Shown here: positions 8,521 to 21,740 of the stretch, in pieces
Position numbering within the stretch: the first letter of the stretch is position 1
Layout of the letters: each line of letters begins with the position of its first letter
Assembly: GCF_901933205.1 (NCBI RefSeq)
Contig: NC_044574.1
Location: 18,833,733 to 18,897,732, forward strand
Source: Camarhynchus parvulus
Taxonomy: Eukaryota > Chordata > Aves > Passeriformes > Thraupidae
Length of the DNA: 64,000 bases
Direction of reading: 5' to 3'
Made by a program: the position numbers and the translations under genes
Notes under the pieces: model-generated
The model's database searches: none
Told to the model about the DNA's origin: nothing
The model's input: the letters and a program-made list of their open reading frames with translations, nothing else

Positions 8521-11470
8521 TATTGGATCCATGCATATTAGCAGAGATACAGCACAGGACAGCCAGGCTCATCAAAACCACCTTGGACCTTGCACTGAGG
8601 ACAGAATGAACATTTTGTTAGGTTTCTGAAGCCAGTGATACATCACTCATCAAGGAAGGGAGTCAAACAAGCTTGACAGAGTCCCTAGAAAATCTATGCT
8701 CAGTTGCAAAGCTAATGACAGATTTGCTCACAGAGGATCTACTATGTGGTACCTTCCTCCAATGTTATCAGTAGCAAACAAAAGAAATCCTGATGTAGTC
8801 CCATGAAGAGAGGGATGAAAGAAGTGGCAATCAATTAAAACTTAAAAAACCAATAAATAATGCACTTGTAGAGCAGCCTTTCTGACCTACCGATTCAGCA
8901 GAAATTACTTCATAATACCCAAGAAGTCCTTGAAATTTAAAAGAAAAAAAAAGTGCGGGGGGGGGGGGGGAAGAATAAAAAAGGGAATCCTAATGTTTTC
9001 ATTGGCCTGTCTCCAGTGGTCAAAATGGAAAGCAGTAGCTGTCCTAGAATAGACAAAATCTATTCTATGTGTGTGAAGGAAGATGAAATGCTGGGACACC
9101 CTTCAGAAGCTCTTGGAGTCCTACTCTGGCATAAGAGTGTACCTAAGCCCATTTGGAACCCTCTCTGTCTCCTCTCACAGTGGGGACAGGAGCTACAATC
9201 TTTTGTTATCTCAGGCTAAAGACCACAAAGGCAATTGCCGCTCTCTCTGCCTGCTGAATGCTAAGAACTGTGTATGGAGACGTTGGGTTGCTACCGAAGG
9301 TCTTGGCTGACTGAGGATGTGATTGTGTGGCCATTCCTCTCTCTAGATGGTCCTCTGCAGTCCTGTCCACCATGTACTTCCACAGCTATGGACTGGTGCA
9401 GGAAGGAGGACAAGTAGGAGAGGAGAGAGCTGTGCCAGCCTGGGCTGATGCCAGGAGATCTGTCTGCAGCTGTGGCTCCATTTGCCTCAGGCACAGAAGG
9501 ATCTTTCAGGGTAGCAGTGGAGAATGGCTTTACACCTACAACAGAGGGAGCCTGCAGAGCAGATTGTGGCTAGCACAGGGCATCTGGCAACGTTTACTGG
9601 AGAGAAAGGGTTTTCACCACCCCTTTGTGCTTTGAACCACCCTACATGGAAATAATCTGAATTTTACTAGCAATTGTATGTAGCAATCCAAATCCCAAAT
9701 AAAATCCATAAGGAGTGTAGTCACTACAATGCCTAGCAAATCCATGGGTAGTGCAATACTTGATAGGAAGCTGCTTGTGCTCAAATTTTACCTTAGTGAT
9801 GTTTTAGTAATTGCTTGTGAGACTGCTCTGAATCATGGGCTGACAGAAGGCATAATTTCAGAGTCAGAAGAAGAACATTTCAAAGATGCACTCAGTACTT
9901 CTGCTGGTTTTCAACACCTTAGATATTACTGAGTATGGGACAATATCTGAAGTCCAATCACTAATGTTTCAAAAAAAAATTAGATGGCTGAGTGTAAACC
10001 AAATCTCATTTAAAGCCCATTTAAGTGGCTGAATTTTAAATTAAATGTGTAATGAAAATGCTGAGAAGACCCTTAGTGCAACAAAGCTACTCAGTGCTGC
10101 TAGAACACAATTACATCTGAATAGTTGTTTTCTGCAGAGCTTGGAATTCAGTAGGTTAAATTCAGCAATCAAGTAAATACATACATTTTAGAAATTAAAA
10201 TTGTTTTCATTCACTTTTTTAAGATAACAGTAAAACTGGCAAACTATGTGTTTGCAAATTGCATTCAAACTGAGATTCTAACTTTCTGTAATTGCGAGCC
10301 AGTGACAAAATGCTTAGAATCAGAGTGAAATTCCAGAAACATCTAGTTTTGGTATAGTTCTGCTCTTTTGGAGCGTAGTACCAAACAGCAGAATTATGTC
10401 AAATATTCTTTTTAAAGTTATTTTCCTTATGCTTCATATAGTTGAAACAATTTTGTCAGCATCTCATTTTTAAAGTGGAATTTTTATATTTTTAGTAATT
10501 CTTCTTCATTTTATTCTCACAATTCTGGATACTTTTTGAATCTGTTTCTTTAAATCCCAATGTGCAATTCCCATGCCCTGTTTCTTTGGGAAAATATGAG
10601 AAAAATATCCAGAATTGTTTTCAAGTTATCTTTCACGTTTCCATTGACCACCCATCGAAAGAGGAAACATTTTAGTCTACTTTTACTCATTTCTTAAACA
10701 ACATGCACCTTATTTTACTTCTTGAAGTGAAGCCTTCAAGAGCAGTGATAGTAACTGTGGGAAAGCAATTCTTGCAAACGAGTCAGGGTAATAATTGTCA
10801 GGCATATCAGTACTTTATGGTTCCTCTCTGCAACATCTCCTCTCCTTGCTCCAGGTCACATCCTGCCATTGTGTTAAGCAGATTCCAAGGAGTATTTCTG
10901 TTTAATACAGCATGATATGTCCTGGTACACTCACCCCCACACTCTTACTAAAAGATATTTACTCTTTACTTGTAATTGTTTGAGTGTACAGAATTTTTCA
11001 TAACTTATAGAGAAAAAGGCTCGTGATTGTGTTATATATTACATATTTGAAAACTATGCAATGTTTATCTATAAAAATGTAAAAAGGCACTACTGTATAT
11101 TTTGTAATATAACTTTTCAATTGTTTGTAACTGTGTATACTGTGTATTATGGAGGCTGTTGGCTCCATCAATAGGTTACTTAAAGATTGTTAGTAATGCA
11201 GAGACAGATTTCTTAAAGACAAAAAACAACTATAGACTTTCACAATATGGCTTAATGCACAAGGATATTAAACACTATGTTTCTAAAAGATTTGAATTTT
11301 CTGTAATGAGAAATTTTGGAAATACAACATTTCTAAAATACTTTTTTAAACTCTTAAACACTTTATCTTTAACCTGTTTCAAGGACAGTATATGCCTTTA
11401 TATTTTGTCATGAATGTTCATCTTGTCTGTCCTCATGCATTGAATGTAAAAATAAAGAGAAGTTTAAAAA
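8521..11470 (+). other. SLC34A2: SLC34A2 3'UTR (inferred)
   Basis: AT-rich non-coding sequence after the stop. AATAAA hexamers stand at 8852-8857, 9698-9703 and 11451-11456. The last is followed by an A/T-rich stretch and is the likeliest main poly(A) site, giving a UTR near 2.9 kb. A run of 14 G (8957-8970) behind an A-rich run sits near the start. No coding signal or known repeat seen. The end is inferred and needs transcript data. Confidence 0.6.
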
Positions 11471-11625
11471 ATTATTTTCGTAATATCTATTTATATATGT
11501 ATCATGGAATCTTGCAGAAAAATAAGTATTCAGACAAGGTCTAGCCTGAGCTGATGCAACGTGCAAGAAATGAGAAGGTTTTTTTAGCACTGAGCACTAA
11601 AGAAAAGCACCAGTGTGTTCTTTTT

Positions 11626-11655
11626 TCTCTCATTCATTTTCTAATGAATGAGAGA
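11626..11655. repeat. Perfect 13-bp hairpin
   Basis: Arms TCTCTCATTCATT (11626-11638) and AATGAATGAGAGA (11643-11655) pair perfectly around a 4-base loop. It lies about 170 bp past the last SLC34A2 AATAAA. The stem is too short for a typical microRNA precursor. Confidence 0.85.
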
Positions 11656-14600
11656 TTTTCATATGGAGAAAAATAAAAATAATTGCTTGGTGCAACTGTG
11701 TGGGTCAAGATATTTTCTGGCAGAGTGCTACAGACTGTCCTTAGTGAAGGCAAGCATGTAAGAGCAAAGCCAATGCTATTGTGGCAGCAGGATGCATGAC
11801 AAGTCATCACAAATTATGTGTCACTGTACCAGGCTCAGATTCTTCCTGTATTCTCTGGCAAACAGAGAGTCTCTGCAATGCTCCTTATACCCTGTGGCAT
11901 CAGTGGTGTCTGCCTTATAACTGGCAAAAATATCCATCTTAGTCTTTTTTTTAATCACACATGACCTATAGAGCTTAAAATTAGCCAGACAAAGAGAAAT
12001 AAAAAGTGCTCTTAAATGTGTTAAAGCGTTTTGAAAATGTTATTAGGCTTCCTAATTATGAGCTCAATAGTAGCTGAGGAACCAGCCCCAAAAGCACCCC
12101 TTATTCCCAATCACACCATGCTTTATTGAAAAGAAGATAGCAAAAGTATTTCTTTTAACACCAATATAAATGCACTGAAGTATAAACTGGCTTCTTCTGA
12201 AAGTGCAGTAATCACCCTAGGCCCATGATTTAAAACGTAGAGCTTCTTACACCCATGCATAGATACTGTAATCTATCACCTTCCATCACTGTCTGTGGGG
12301 AATCAAAGCACACCCAGGACACAGGCACATGTTGTGCCACCCACCTCTCTGTTTCCAAACGGCCTGGGACAAAGTTCAGCAGTGCCTATCACTGTTTAAC
12401 CAACTCCAGTTAAGTCATGGAGCTCTGCACTCATCAGAAGCTTTCAAAATGTGCAAACAATGCTTCAGCTCATTGCCTGTTCTCTGTCCTTTCCCCTCTG
12501 CTTGCAACTTCACCATGTTGTCCACAGCTCCTTTTGGTGCTCCTGAGCTTTTTTAGTCTCTGCTGCAGTGCCACATTCACCTCCCCCAGTTTCAAACTCT
12601 TTATAACACTGCATTGAACTGCACCAGATGAACTGCACCACTGTGCAGCGTTCTGGTCAATCTGAAATGCTGCTTGAATGCTCCATCATCTCTTCCTTCA
12701 CCTCAGCTGTTGGTGGTGGGCACCCAGCCAGGCCCTTTGGACAGCCCTTGCTGTGCATTGGGAAAGGCTGTTCTCTGATTTGCAGCAAATTGTTTGGGGG
12801 TGCAGGCTGGTGTGGTACCACTGGCAGCAGCTGAACCAGTAGCACAGGATCCCATCAGGTCTTTTCAGAATAAATAGTGAGCAGTGTGAAGCACAAATCC
12901 ACTGTTCCAAGAACTGCCTTAGCAAGGATACCACACAAGTACCAGGGAATGCCAGGCCACGTTTCTGTTGCATCACTCAGTGGGCTGTGCTTCCACGCAA
13001 GCACTCTGACTGCATTTGGAAGTTTTTCACTGTCTAGTGGCCACTCCTGGTGTTGCCACATGCCAGAGGCATGACACTGGAAGTGTAAACCCACTCATGA
13101 TATTTTTACAGAATATTTAGATCTTGCTCCCTTTATGACAATTCTACTACAAAGATCCATATGGGAGAACTGAGTGTTCACTTTGATTATTGGCTAGTAA
13201 CCACACTGATTTAATGGAGTTGTCCCTAAGCAGGTCTCCCCTGACAACTAAGATCTGAGTGTTTCAAGAAGACACCAAGAGAAGCAGAGCAAAGGCTAGA
13301 ATTAAACTGTCACAAGCATTGTATCTTACTCAGCACCTGATGAAATTCCCTAATTGCCATTTACACTTTTGGTGTATGAATCTTTTTACATGGCTCAACG
13401 TCTAAGGACACATTACCATGACATAAACAATCAGGGTAATTACAGGAGCAGATCTTTTGCAACCAACACCACAGCTGATAGACTGGGGTTTTTTTACACA
13501 ATGCAAAATGCATAAATTATAGGACATGCAAACAATTTGTGGACCAAATTCTGCCCTTGGTGAGGCAATGCATGGCCATAATTGACATTAGGAAAACTGG
13601 TGCTCATGTGAGTGAGGAGAACATTAAGCCTTATTTTAACTGACTAATGCAATGGCCTCAGGCACTGGATCTCAAATGGTTGCCAGCTGGAAGGCTGGCT
13701 CTGGTGCTGCTGCATAGTACAAACAAATGGTATTGACTCGTTTCTTGCTTCCTGCTTATATCATCCAAAAAGGTATTCTTAAAGATGCTTTTGAGTGCAA
13801 TTTCCCTGTCTTCCTCAAAGAATGTGCTAGAACAGTTTCAAACACATCCCAGCAGAGTGGGATGCATATGGCTGCTCCCACCCACAAGGTGCAGAGCAGC
13901 CTTTGGCCTGTGTGACACAAGGAGTGTTTCTGAAGAAAATGACAGCACGATGGCTCAGATAAAAGGCTTGTATGCTGGAAGTGGAAAGAAGCTGAGTCTG
14001 AGTATATCCTGGGGAAATCTACTTAGCTGCCTTTGGCCAGGCTGGGCGTGTCCTCACTGCCCTCAGAGCTGACACTTTTATTCATGGACAGGGGAAAGAA
14101 GAAATCCCAAGCAGCTCATTGTATCTCAGGTGGGACCCCATCTCTGCCTTCAGCCCTTTGTGCCTGTGACAGCTCTTCTTCCTTCCCCTCAAACATAGCA
14201 ACACTGCTAAACCAAGGAATCCCCAAGCTGATGTTCACCCAGCTTGGGAAAAGGAGGGGCAGGGAATGATGTTTTGTTTTGTCTCCTCCCTCCATCACAT
14301 TGCAAGCTTGGGTTGCTGGGGATTGAGGAATCACAGAGCAGGAGTGGGGCTGGAGGAACAGAGCTCCAAAACAAACCAGGACTTCCGGGGCTGGGATGAT
14401 GTGGAATTGATACTGGGGCTGGGTGGCTGGCTGGACCTGATGGTTAAATGACTGCATGTACATGGCAGCAGGCAGAGAGCACTTTGCATTCATCAGCAGC
14501 AATTTCAACACTACCTTGACACACAGGGAAAGGAATGAGATTTACTTCCCTTGAAGTAAAACAAAATGCCTGGTGAGGCAAGCAAGGCATCCTAAGCCCA

Positions 14601-17600
14601 GATGCATGGAGCTGGCAGTCCTTGTCCCAGAACCTCATGGTTATGGATGTGATGGAGCAGCTCCAGTGCACCCCTCCTAGTCAGGTGACCACCAGCCATG
14701 GATCCACAATCTCAGCAAAGCCCTAAATAAGATGGGCTCAAAGCATTTCCTGAGGTGCTGTGAGAAAGCAGGTCAGTGTTCAGGGGCACCCCATCTGGGC
14801 CACTGCCAGGGGAGGGAGGGATGGAGGAGACCTCCCTCCCTCTGCAGGACAGCAGCCAGGCCACTTCACCTGGGCTGTGCACACACACGGAGTGCTGTGC
14901 GCAAGAACTTGAGGTGGGTGCACTTAGGACAGATGTTGGCAGCTGGAAGAATGACCCATGAGGGAAAGTAACCAGACTATAACCAGTGGCTAGAAAACTG
15001 AGATATTACAGCATTTCAACAATGCTGTTGAAACCAGTAACTGAAAAAAGAGTCCAAGAGATTAATCTGTGGATCATTCAGGGTCATCATTAGTCCCTTC
15101 AGAGAATGAGGGGTCTGGTTGGTGAATTTGGAGATTCTGATTAAGTGGTCTTCTACTGTTGCAATGAGCTGTCCTATGATGGATACCAATATTGCCTGAG
15201 AGCACCACAGAGTCTTTCTCAATTAGTAAAACTTCTTACCAAGTCATATTCAGCTGCCCCTCTTGGATGTGAGTCAGAGGGATAATACCTGACAGGCAAC
15301 TTTTAAAGCTTTTAAGATGTCTTGACCACGTGTAACAGGTGATTTGAATAAATTACATTGAGGCACAGCTTAGTGTGAAGCTTTTGGGCTTTCTTACACC
15401 ATGTGCAGCAGTACCTTGCCAGGGAAGGCTTGTCACACCATACACAGGCAGGAATGTTTGAAGCTACATTTACTCAGCCTTTGTCACTTTTAATTAAAAC
15501 CCAGTTTCAGGACACCCCATTGGGTAACTTTTGGGCCAGAGTAATTAACAAGATTTTTGGTCAATGAAAATGTTCCCACAGAGACACTATAGATGTCGTC
15601 ACAGAAGGTGTTTTGGGGGTCAGAATCTCAAGCTGGTAGGAGCTGGAAGGACCACTCAGCCAGAGCATCCACAAAGGCAAAAAAAACCCCATGGGTGCAT
15701 TAGGGTGTTTGTAGGGCAATGAAGACTCAAATGATGCAGCAGGACATAGAAGCCAGGTCTGTATTTTGGGGTTGTCCCCATACTCACCCCATCAACCTGG
15801 TGGAGCTGTTGGGTCTTGAGGACACCCTGGTTCTTGGGGTTTGGACACCAGGGCTTGGGGCTGGCTCAGATGCAGAGATCAGTGGGGGCTCCTCCCTCTT
15901 TTGTTCAGTCATAGATCTAAGCCAAAATGTCAAATATATGAGTTTTACAAAATGCTCTGTTCCTCACTTATTGCTTTCACATCAGATTTATGATTTAAAA
16001 GGCTTAGCAACCTTTTTAAAATGACAAGGGACACTGGATGGCAGAATTCCTGTAGCATACATAGAGCATTTTCAATGAAGTAAGCTCTGGTTAATGGAGA
16101 ATATCACAGAGCTGAGAATGGATTTCACATCTCACCAGTAGAAAGGGCCATTCCAGCACCATCTGTTGACCCATCCTGGCAATTCTCCTCATTGCAAATC
16201 CCAGAGGAATTTAAAATTTCCTCACCTGGGCCAGGTGCCTTGCTCACCTCAGGAGAAGGCATTGACCTCAGCCTCTATAGGGCACAATTTTCAAGGCCTG
16301 CCTATGCCTGAATGTGTGTGCTGTATGATGAACAGTAGATAACTGGTCCTGGGTAAGATATCACAAGCAGTCAAAATTGTTGTTTATTTTTTAATGATCA
16401 CATGTGTTTCCATACATGGAAATAAGAAAATTAAGTAGAAATGAAAAATAATGAAGTAGCCCCCAAAATGTTACTTTATGTCTATTGGATTACAAACAAA
16501 TGCCATTCAAGATGGGCTGGAAAACTTTTTCCCTGCTGAAAGTTTCAAGCAGCTTTTCAGCTCAAAAATGATGAGAAAATTTGATCTAGAAAAATAAAGC
16601 ATCTGAAATAGCTAAATCATTGTTCCTGGGACACAGCTGGGGATGCTTAAAAGCAAAAAAAAAGGATTGAAAACAGCTGAAAAGTGACTGAAGAAAAACA
16701 GCTCTTGCTAGGGGCAGTCAGATTTAGGCTTGCTGGTATGAGTCAGGAACAGCTCTGTATTTGTGTGTCTGAAGTTTTGCTTGCGGTGGGCAGGGTTGGT
16801 CCTGGATATACATGATAGATGTTCAGTTTTTTTATGATTTGGCACCTGTTACTTGGTTTGAATCCACAGTACTCTAACAGGAAGGAAAAGGGTTTATATT
16901 CAGAGTACTTTCTTGAAGTAGAGGAGATGTGGGGGAAGGACTTGTTTTTCTTAGGAATGTCAGAAATATTGTAAAGGATTTACTTATTGAGGATCTTTTT
17001 GTTGATTCTTATTACAGTAGTGTTATTCTTTCCTTTCTCTTCCCCAGTCATGTGTTAACTTATGTGGAGGTTTTAAATGCAGTCAAAACTTGTTGTGTTG
17101 GCTCTGTGGTGGGTGTGATGGGAAAATACTTGTTGATTATTTATTATGTCTGTAGTCAGAAAAAAGTCTAGTCTTTCTGCAAAAATATCTCATTTCTATC
17201 AGAAACTGTCCTGCTGGTTTTGTATGACATTTCATCTGATGTCAAAATTCTTCACTTTTTTTGTTGGTGGCACACAAATCTTGAGGATACTGTTATGTGT
17301 GTTCCTAGTTAACAGGGGTCTTGAAGGAGGGTACCGAGAGAATGATTCTATGAACCTAATGGAGGTAAAATAAATTTGTGTTGGGATGTAGGTTACACAG
17401 CTCACGAACTTATGCCACCTGTGCCAATAAATGTATATTGGGGTGGACTACCCTTCAGTGGCTGAGATTTATGCTGGGGCTGGTGACACAAAAACTATGG
17501 AAAAATATGGAAAATTTACAGGGTACAAGCAGCAGACCCCAGTCAGCCATGTCCTGGACCAGTTATGGATGTTCAAAGTCTGAGATTGCTGCTCTACATC

Positions 17601-18098
17601 AGCAATCTGACATGGCTTGTGAACTCAAGCTGGGTTCAAGAACTGTCACAGTCTGGACTTCACCCATTGCTGTTGGCTGAAAGGGGACCATTATCTCCTC
17701 ACTAAAGAGCAGAGATAACTTTCTAATGGCATCTGGGATAGTCCATGCAAGGATGAATCACTCTTGGACTACTTTGTCTTCTGCTGCACAGATGTTTCCA
17801 GGAGAATATTCTAAGCTTTCCTGTGCTGTTATAAACAAAGTTACTTTGTAATTATCAGAGAAATGCAAGGAAGACAAGAGAACTGCTCCTCTCTTTCTGT
17901 ATAGGAGAGTGATGGAGATTGTAAAAGACTCCAGAATACTCTCAGGACTCCAGTGACTGTGGAGTTTGGTTTTTTTTTAATGTGTCCTTTTTCCTTTTGT
18001 TTTTCCATTGCTTTCATTTATTTATTATTCACAGTCAAACAAAAATTGCTTTCTTTTACAGCTACCCTCAATTTAAAGCACAAAACTCCGGTTTTGTT
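11656..18098. other. Intergenic DNA, no feature recognised
   Basis: Between SLC34A2 and the LTR at 18099. Short open frames exist on both strands (for example 14116-14511), but none has a familiar domain, conserved start context or paired splice sites. No repeat family was identified with confidence. Confidence 0.5.
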
Positions 18099-18689
18099 TG
18101 TTGTGCTGGTTCTGGCTGAGTTAATTTTCTTTACAGTAGCTAGTATGGGGTCATGTTTTGGATTTTTGCAGAAAACAGCGTTGACAATGTGAAAATGTTT
18201 GCGTTATTGCCAAGCAGTGCCTACACGGTGTAAAAGCCTTTTCTGCCCCTCACCCCATCCCACCAGTGAGGAACCTGGGACTGCACAATGAGTTGAGAGG
18301 TCACACAGCTGGGACAGCTGACCCCAGCTGACTCAAGGGAGAGTCCATCATACTGAGCACATGGAGCTGGGCAAAGAAGGAAAGGCAGACATTTGGAGTG
18401 ATGATGTTTGTCTTTCTGACAAACTGTCTTTCAGTTTGTCACTGTTAGTGTGATGGAGCTCTGCTGTCCTGGGGGTGTCTGAGCACCTTCCTGCCTATGG
18501 GAGCATTGAAAGCATTCCTTGTTTTGCTTTGCCTGTATTCAGGGCTTTTGCTTTACCTGTTAAACTGTCTTTATCTCAATACACAGCTATCCTCAGTTTC
18601 ATTCTTCCAATTCCCTCCTCCCATCCTGGAGGAGTGCATGTGAATAAGTGGCTTAGTCAGCTGCTGAGGCTAAGGAGATCAAGGGTGAA
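18099..18689 (+). mobile_element. Solo LTR, avian endogenous retrovirus type
   Basis: Begins TGTTGTGCTGGTTCTGGCTG and runs through blocks I recognise from bird LTRs: the GCTAGTATGGGG block, the CTCACCCCATCCCACCAG block, CAGCTGACCCCAGCTGACTC, and near the 3' end GTTAAACTGTCTTTATCTC, which carries a poly(A)-type signal. There is no internal retroviral sequence on either side. Ends are approximate because the right terminus is degraded. Confidence 0.7.
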
Positions 18690-19894
18690 ATAAATATCTA
18701 AGATAGTTTAGATCAACTATTCTTTAGTGAAGTAGCATTATTTTGTGTATCTTCAAAAACTGCATCTTGAATTTCTTTCTCCTAGGCATGTATTTGTTAA
18801 CACCAGTGCAAACATTTAAATGTTTCAAAGAAAACACTTTAATCGGAGTAAGTAAAAGAACCAATTGCAGGTATCTTAGATATTTGCAGAAGAGGTCTTT
18901 ATTAAACTCCCATCATCACCCCTTCAAATAGTTCTGGAATTATATGAGACAGGGGTAGATATCTAAATCTACAAGGCACAGGGTAGGTATCTAAATTTCT
19001 GCTTTCATCTGCAAGTGGTGGTTGGGTAGGTGGGTGCCTGGGGAATTCAAATGTTAGGGTTTTTATAGGCAGACTTATGGCCATAAAGTTATTTACTGCA
19101 TCACAAAAGAATCTAAATATTCCTGGAATAATGGCATGGGTGCACAAGGTAAATAGGCAGGGGACGAGGCAGGGGTTTGCAAGATGGTTTGGTTCTTTCT
19201 AACTGAATTGTCACAGGGGGTAGCAAAGCTTTCTTGGAGCGGTGCATAGGTATTTTTTAATTGAAATGCTGAACAAGGAGGTTTCTATCTTTCATATCAG
19301 CAACAGAGTGTAACCAACCAGAGTTGCATGCACTATCCCTCAGTGGGGTTGATAGTATCCAAGTGCCAAGGATACCCTGTGCATTGGCACCAGATATTGA
19401 GATATGAAAATGAGGCTTTTTATCTCCTTTTAGCACTGTAAAAGCACAGAGGGTATGTTTGCAGAGCACACTAATGCAGTGTCATGCAGGATAGAAGATA
19501 GGAGAGATCTAAAAACAGGTTGAGCAGCAAGGCTGCTGCCTGACAGCTTCTGTCTCCTGGCACCAAGGGCTCACACATGCACTTGCTGTGGTTATCTCTG
19601 CATGGCTGTCACTCCTCTGGTGGGTTTTGGCCTCTGTAAGGACATGCTTTTAATCAGTGTAGATAACCACTTTTAATCTTAATTTAAATTGGTTATCTGA
19701 AGAATGTGGCAATTACTCTTGGCCTTGGAATATTTGGATTCATGTCCCCAACCTATGGCAGCTTTTCAGGTCAGAAAATCAGCTCTTAAATATTGGCTTA
19801 CTAGTGCTTCTGAAGGCTTCTGGTGATACTATAAAAACTTATTGATGGGGGTCAGACACAGCTTAGCAGTAAAGACTTAAAAAGATCCAGAGGA
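18690..19894. other. Intergenic DNA between LTR and CR1
   Basis: Contains a short imperfect direct repeat (GGGTAGATATCTAAAT near 18953 and GGGTAGGTATCTAAAT near 18981). Nothing else recognised. Confidence 0.5.
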
Positions 19895-21740
19895 AAAATT
19901 TCAATGGGTAAAGTTGGAAGAGATCAGAGTTGTTGGTATTCTGGTCCAACCTCCCTGTTCAGGCAGGATTACCCTAGAGCACATGGCACAGGATTGCATC
20001 TTGGCAGTTCTTGAATATTTCCAGTGACAGAGACTCTAAGACCTCTCTGGGCAACCTGTTCCATTGCTCTGTCACTCACACAGTGGAGTTTTCCTCATGT
20101 TCAGGTGGAACTTCTGTGCATCAGTTTCTGACTGCTGCCTCTTGTCCTGTTGCTTGGCTCCACTGAGCAGAGCCTGGCTCCTTCCTCCTGCCACCCTCCC
20201 TTCAGGTGCTGACAGACATTGATGAGCTCCCCTCCCAGTTGTGTCTTCTCGAGGCTGAACAGGCCCAGCTCCCTCAGCCTGTCCTCATAACAGAGCAAAA
20301 CCTGTTCCAGGCCCTTCATCATCTTTGTCCCCCTCCTCTGGGCCTGTTCCAGGAGCTCCGTGTCTCTCTTGTACTGAGGAGCCCAGAACTGGACACAGAA
20401 CTCCAGATGAGCTTCACTAGGGCTGAGCAGAGGGGCTGGATCACCTCCCTCAACCTGATGGCAATGCTCTCCCTAATGCACCCCAGGGTACCACTGGCCC
20501 TCCTGGCCACAAGGACACTGCTGGCTCATGGACACTTGGTCCTTCCTACAGAGCTGCTCCCCAGCAGTTCAGCCCCCAGCCTGTGCTGGTCCCTGGGGTT
20601 ACTCTTCCCCAGGTGTAGGACCCTGTATTTGTCTTTGTTGAATTGTAGATGGGTCTTCTCTGCCCAACTCCCCAACCTGTTGAGGTGAGAGACAGCATCA
20701 AAAGCCTTGCTGAAGCTGAGGTAGAAAACATCCACTGCTTTTCCCCTCATCCATCCAGGCAGTTGTTTCATCACAGGAAACAAGCAGGTTAGCCAAGCAT
20801 GATTTATCTTTACTGAGTCCCTGCTGACTATTTTTGATCACCTCTGTGTCATCCATGTGGATAGAGATCCTCCAGAACAGAGGTGCTCCATCATTTCTGC
20901 AGGGATTGAGGTGAGAGGCTAACTGGCTGGTAGTTCCCTGGGTCCTCCTCCTTGCCATTTTTGAAGACTGGGGTGACATTTGCTTTCTTGCAGTCCTCAG
21001 ACACCTCTCCTGATCTCCATGACCATTCAAAGATGACCACGGGAGGCCTTGCTATGGTGTCTGCCAGCTCTCCCAGCACTCGTGGATACAACCAGCCAGG
21101 GCCCGTGGACTTGTGGATGTCAAGTTTACCTGGCTGTTCTCTAACTAATTCCCTTGAAAGTGTTCCTTCCATCATTCCCTTACCTTGGTCTCCTGGGTCA
21201 GAGATTCCTGTGGGCTAGTCTTGTCAGTGAAGGCTGATGCAGAGATGATGTTTGGGAGCTCTGCCTGCTCTGCATCCTCCCTTACCAGAGTCCCCCTACA
21301 TTTTGTGACAGGCCCACATTATCCTTTGTTTTCCTTTCATTATTGATGTATTTGAGGAAGCCTTTCTTGTCCTTCACATCCTAGGCCAGATTTAATATCA
21401 GATGGGCCTTGACCTTCCTGGCCCCAGTCTCATGCATTCTGAAAATATCCCTATATTCATTCAGAGTGGCCCAACCCTGCTTCCATCTTGAGATGGAATG
21501 TTTCCTGCTTACACTTGAGTAAGGACAGGAGTTCTTTAGACATCCACACAGGTCCCTTCACACCTTTGCCTGACTTCTTGCTCATTGAGGGGCACTGTTC
21601 TTGGGTTTGGAGAAAGCCATCCTTGGCTATCAACCAGCTCTCCTGAGCCCCTTTTTCCTACAGTGCCTGTTTCCATGGGATTCTTCCAAGAACATCCCTG
21701 ATCAGGCTGCCTGGTCCTCTGCAACTTCTAATATTGTTTA
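19895..21740 (-). mobile_element. CR1 LINE, 5'-truncated, inactive
   Basis: On the - strand, decayed CR1 ORF2 protein pieces appear in order: KGFLKYINNERKTKDNVG (around 21330-21380), then KLDIHKSTGPGWLYPRVLG and KNGKEEDPGNYQPVSLS of the reverse transcriptase N-terminal part (20891-21175), then [15 protein letters not shown] and [19 protein letters not shown] of the C-terminal part (20526-20783). The pieces sit in different frames, so the frame is broken several times. The CR1 3'UTR follows to about 19895, with a decayed tail. The part beyond 21400 is more weakly recognised. Confidence 0.85.

Noticed and set aside
14116..14511. 131-codon - strand open frame in the intergenic region
   Set aside because: No recognisable domain, low-quality composition, and no sign of splicing or conservation visible from the sequence.
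20206..20688. 160-codon open frame on the + strand
   Set aside because: It is the antisense of the CR1 3' region and RT; the real signal is on the - strand.
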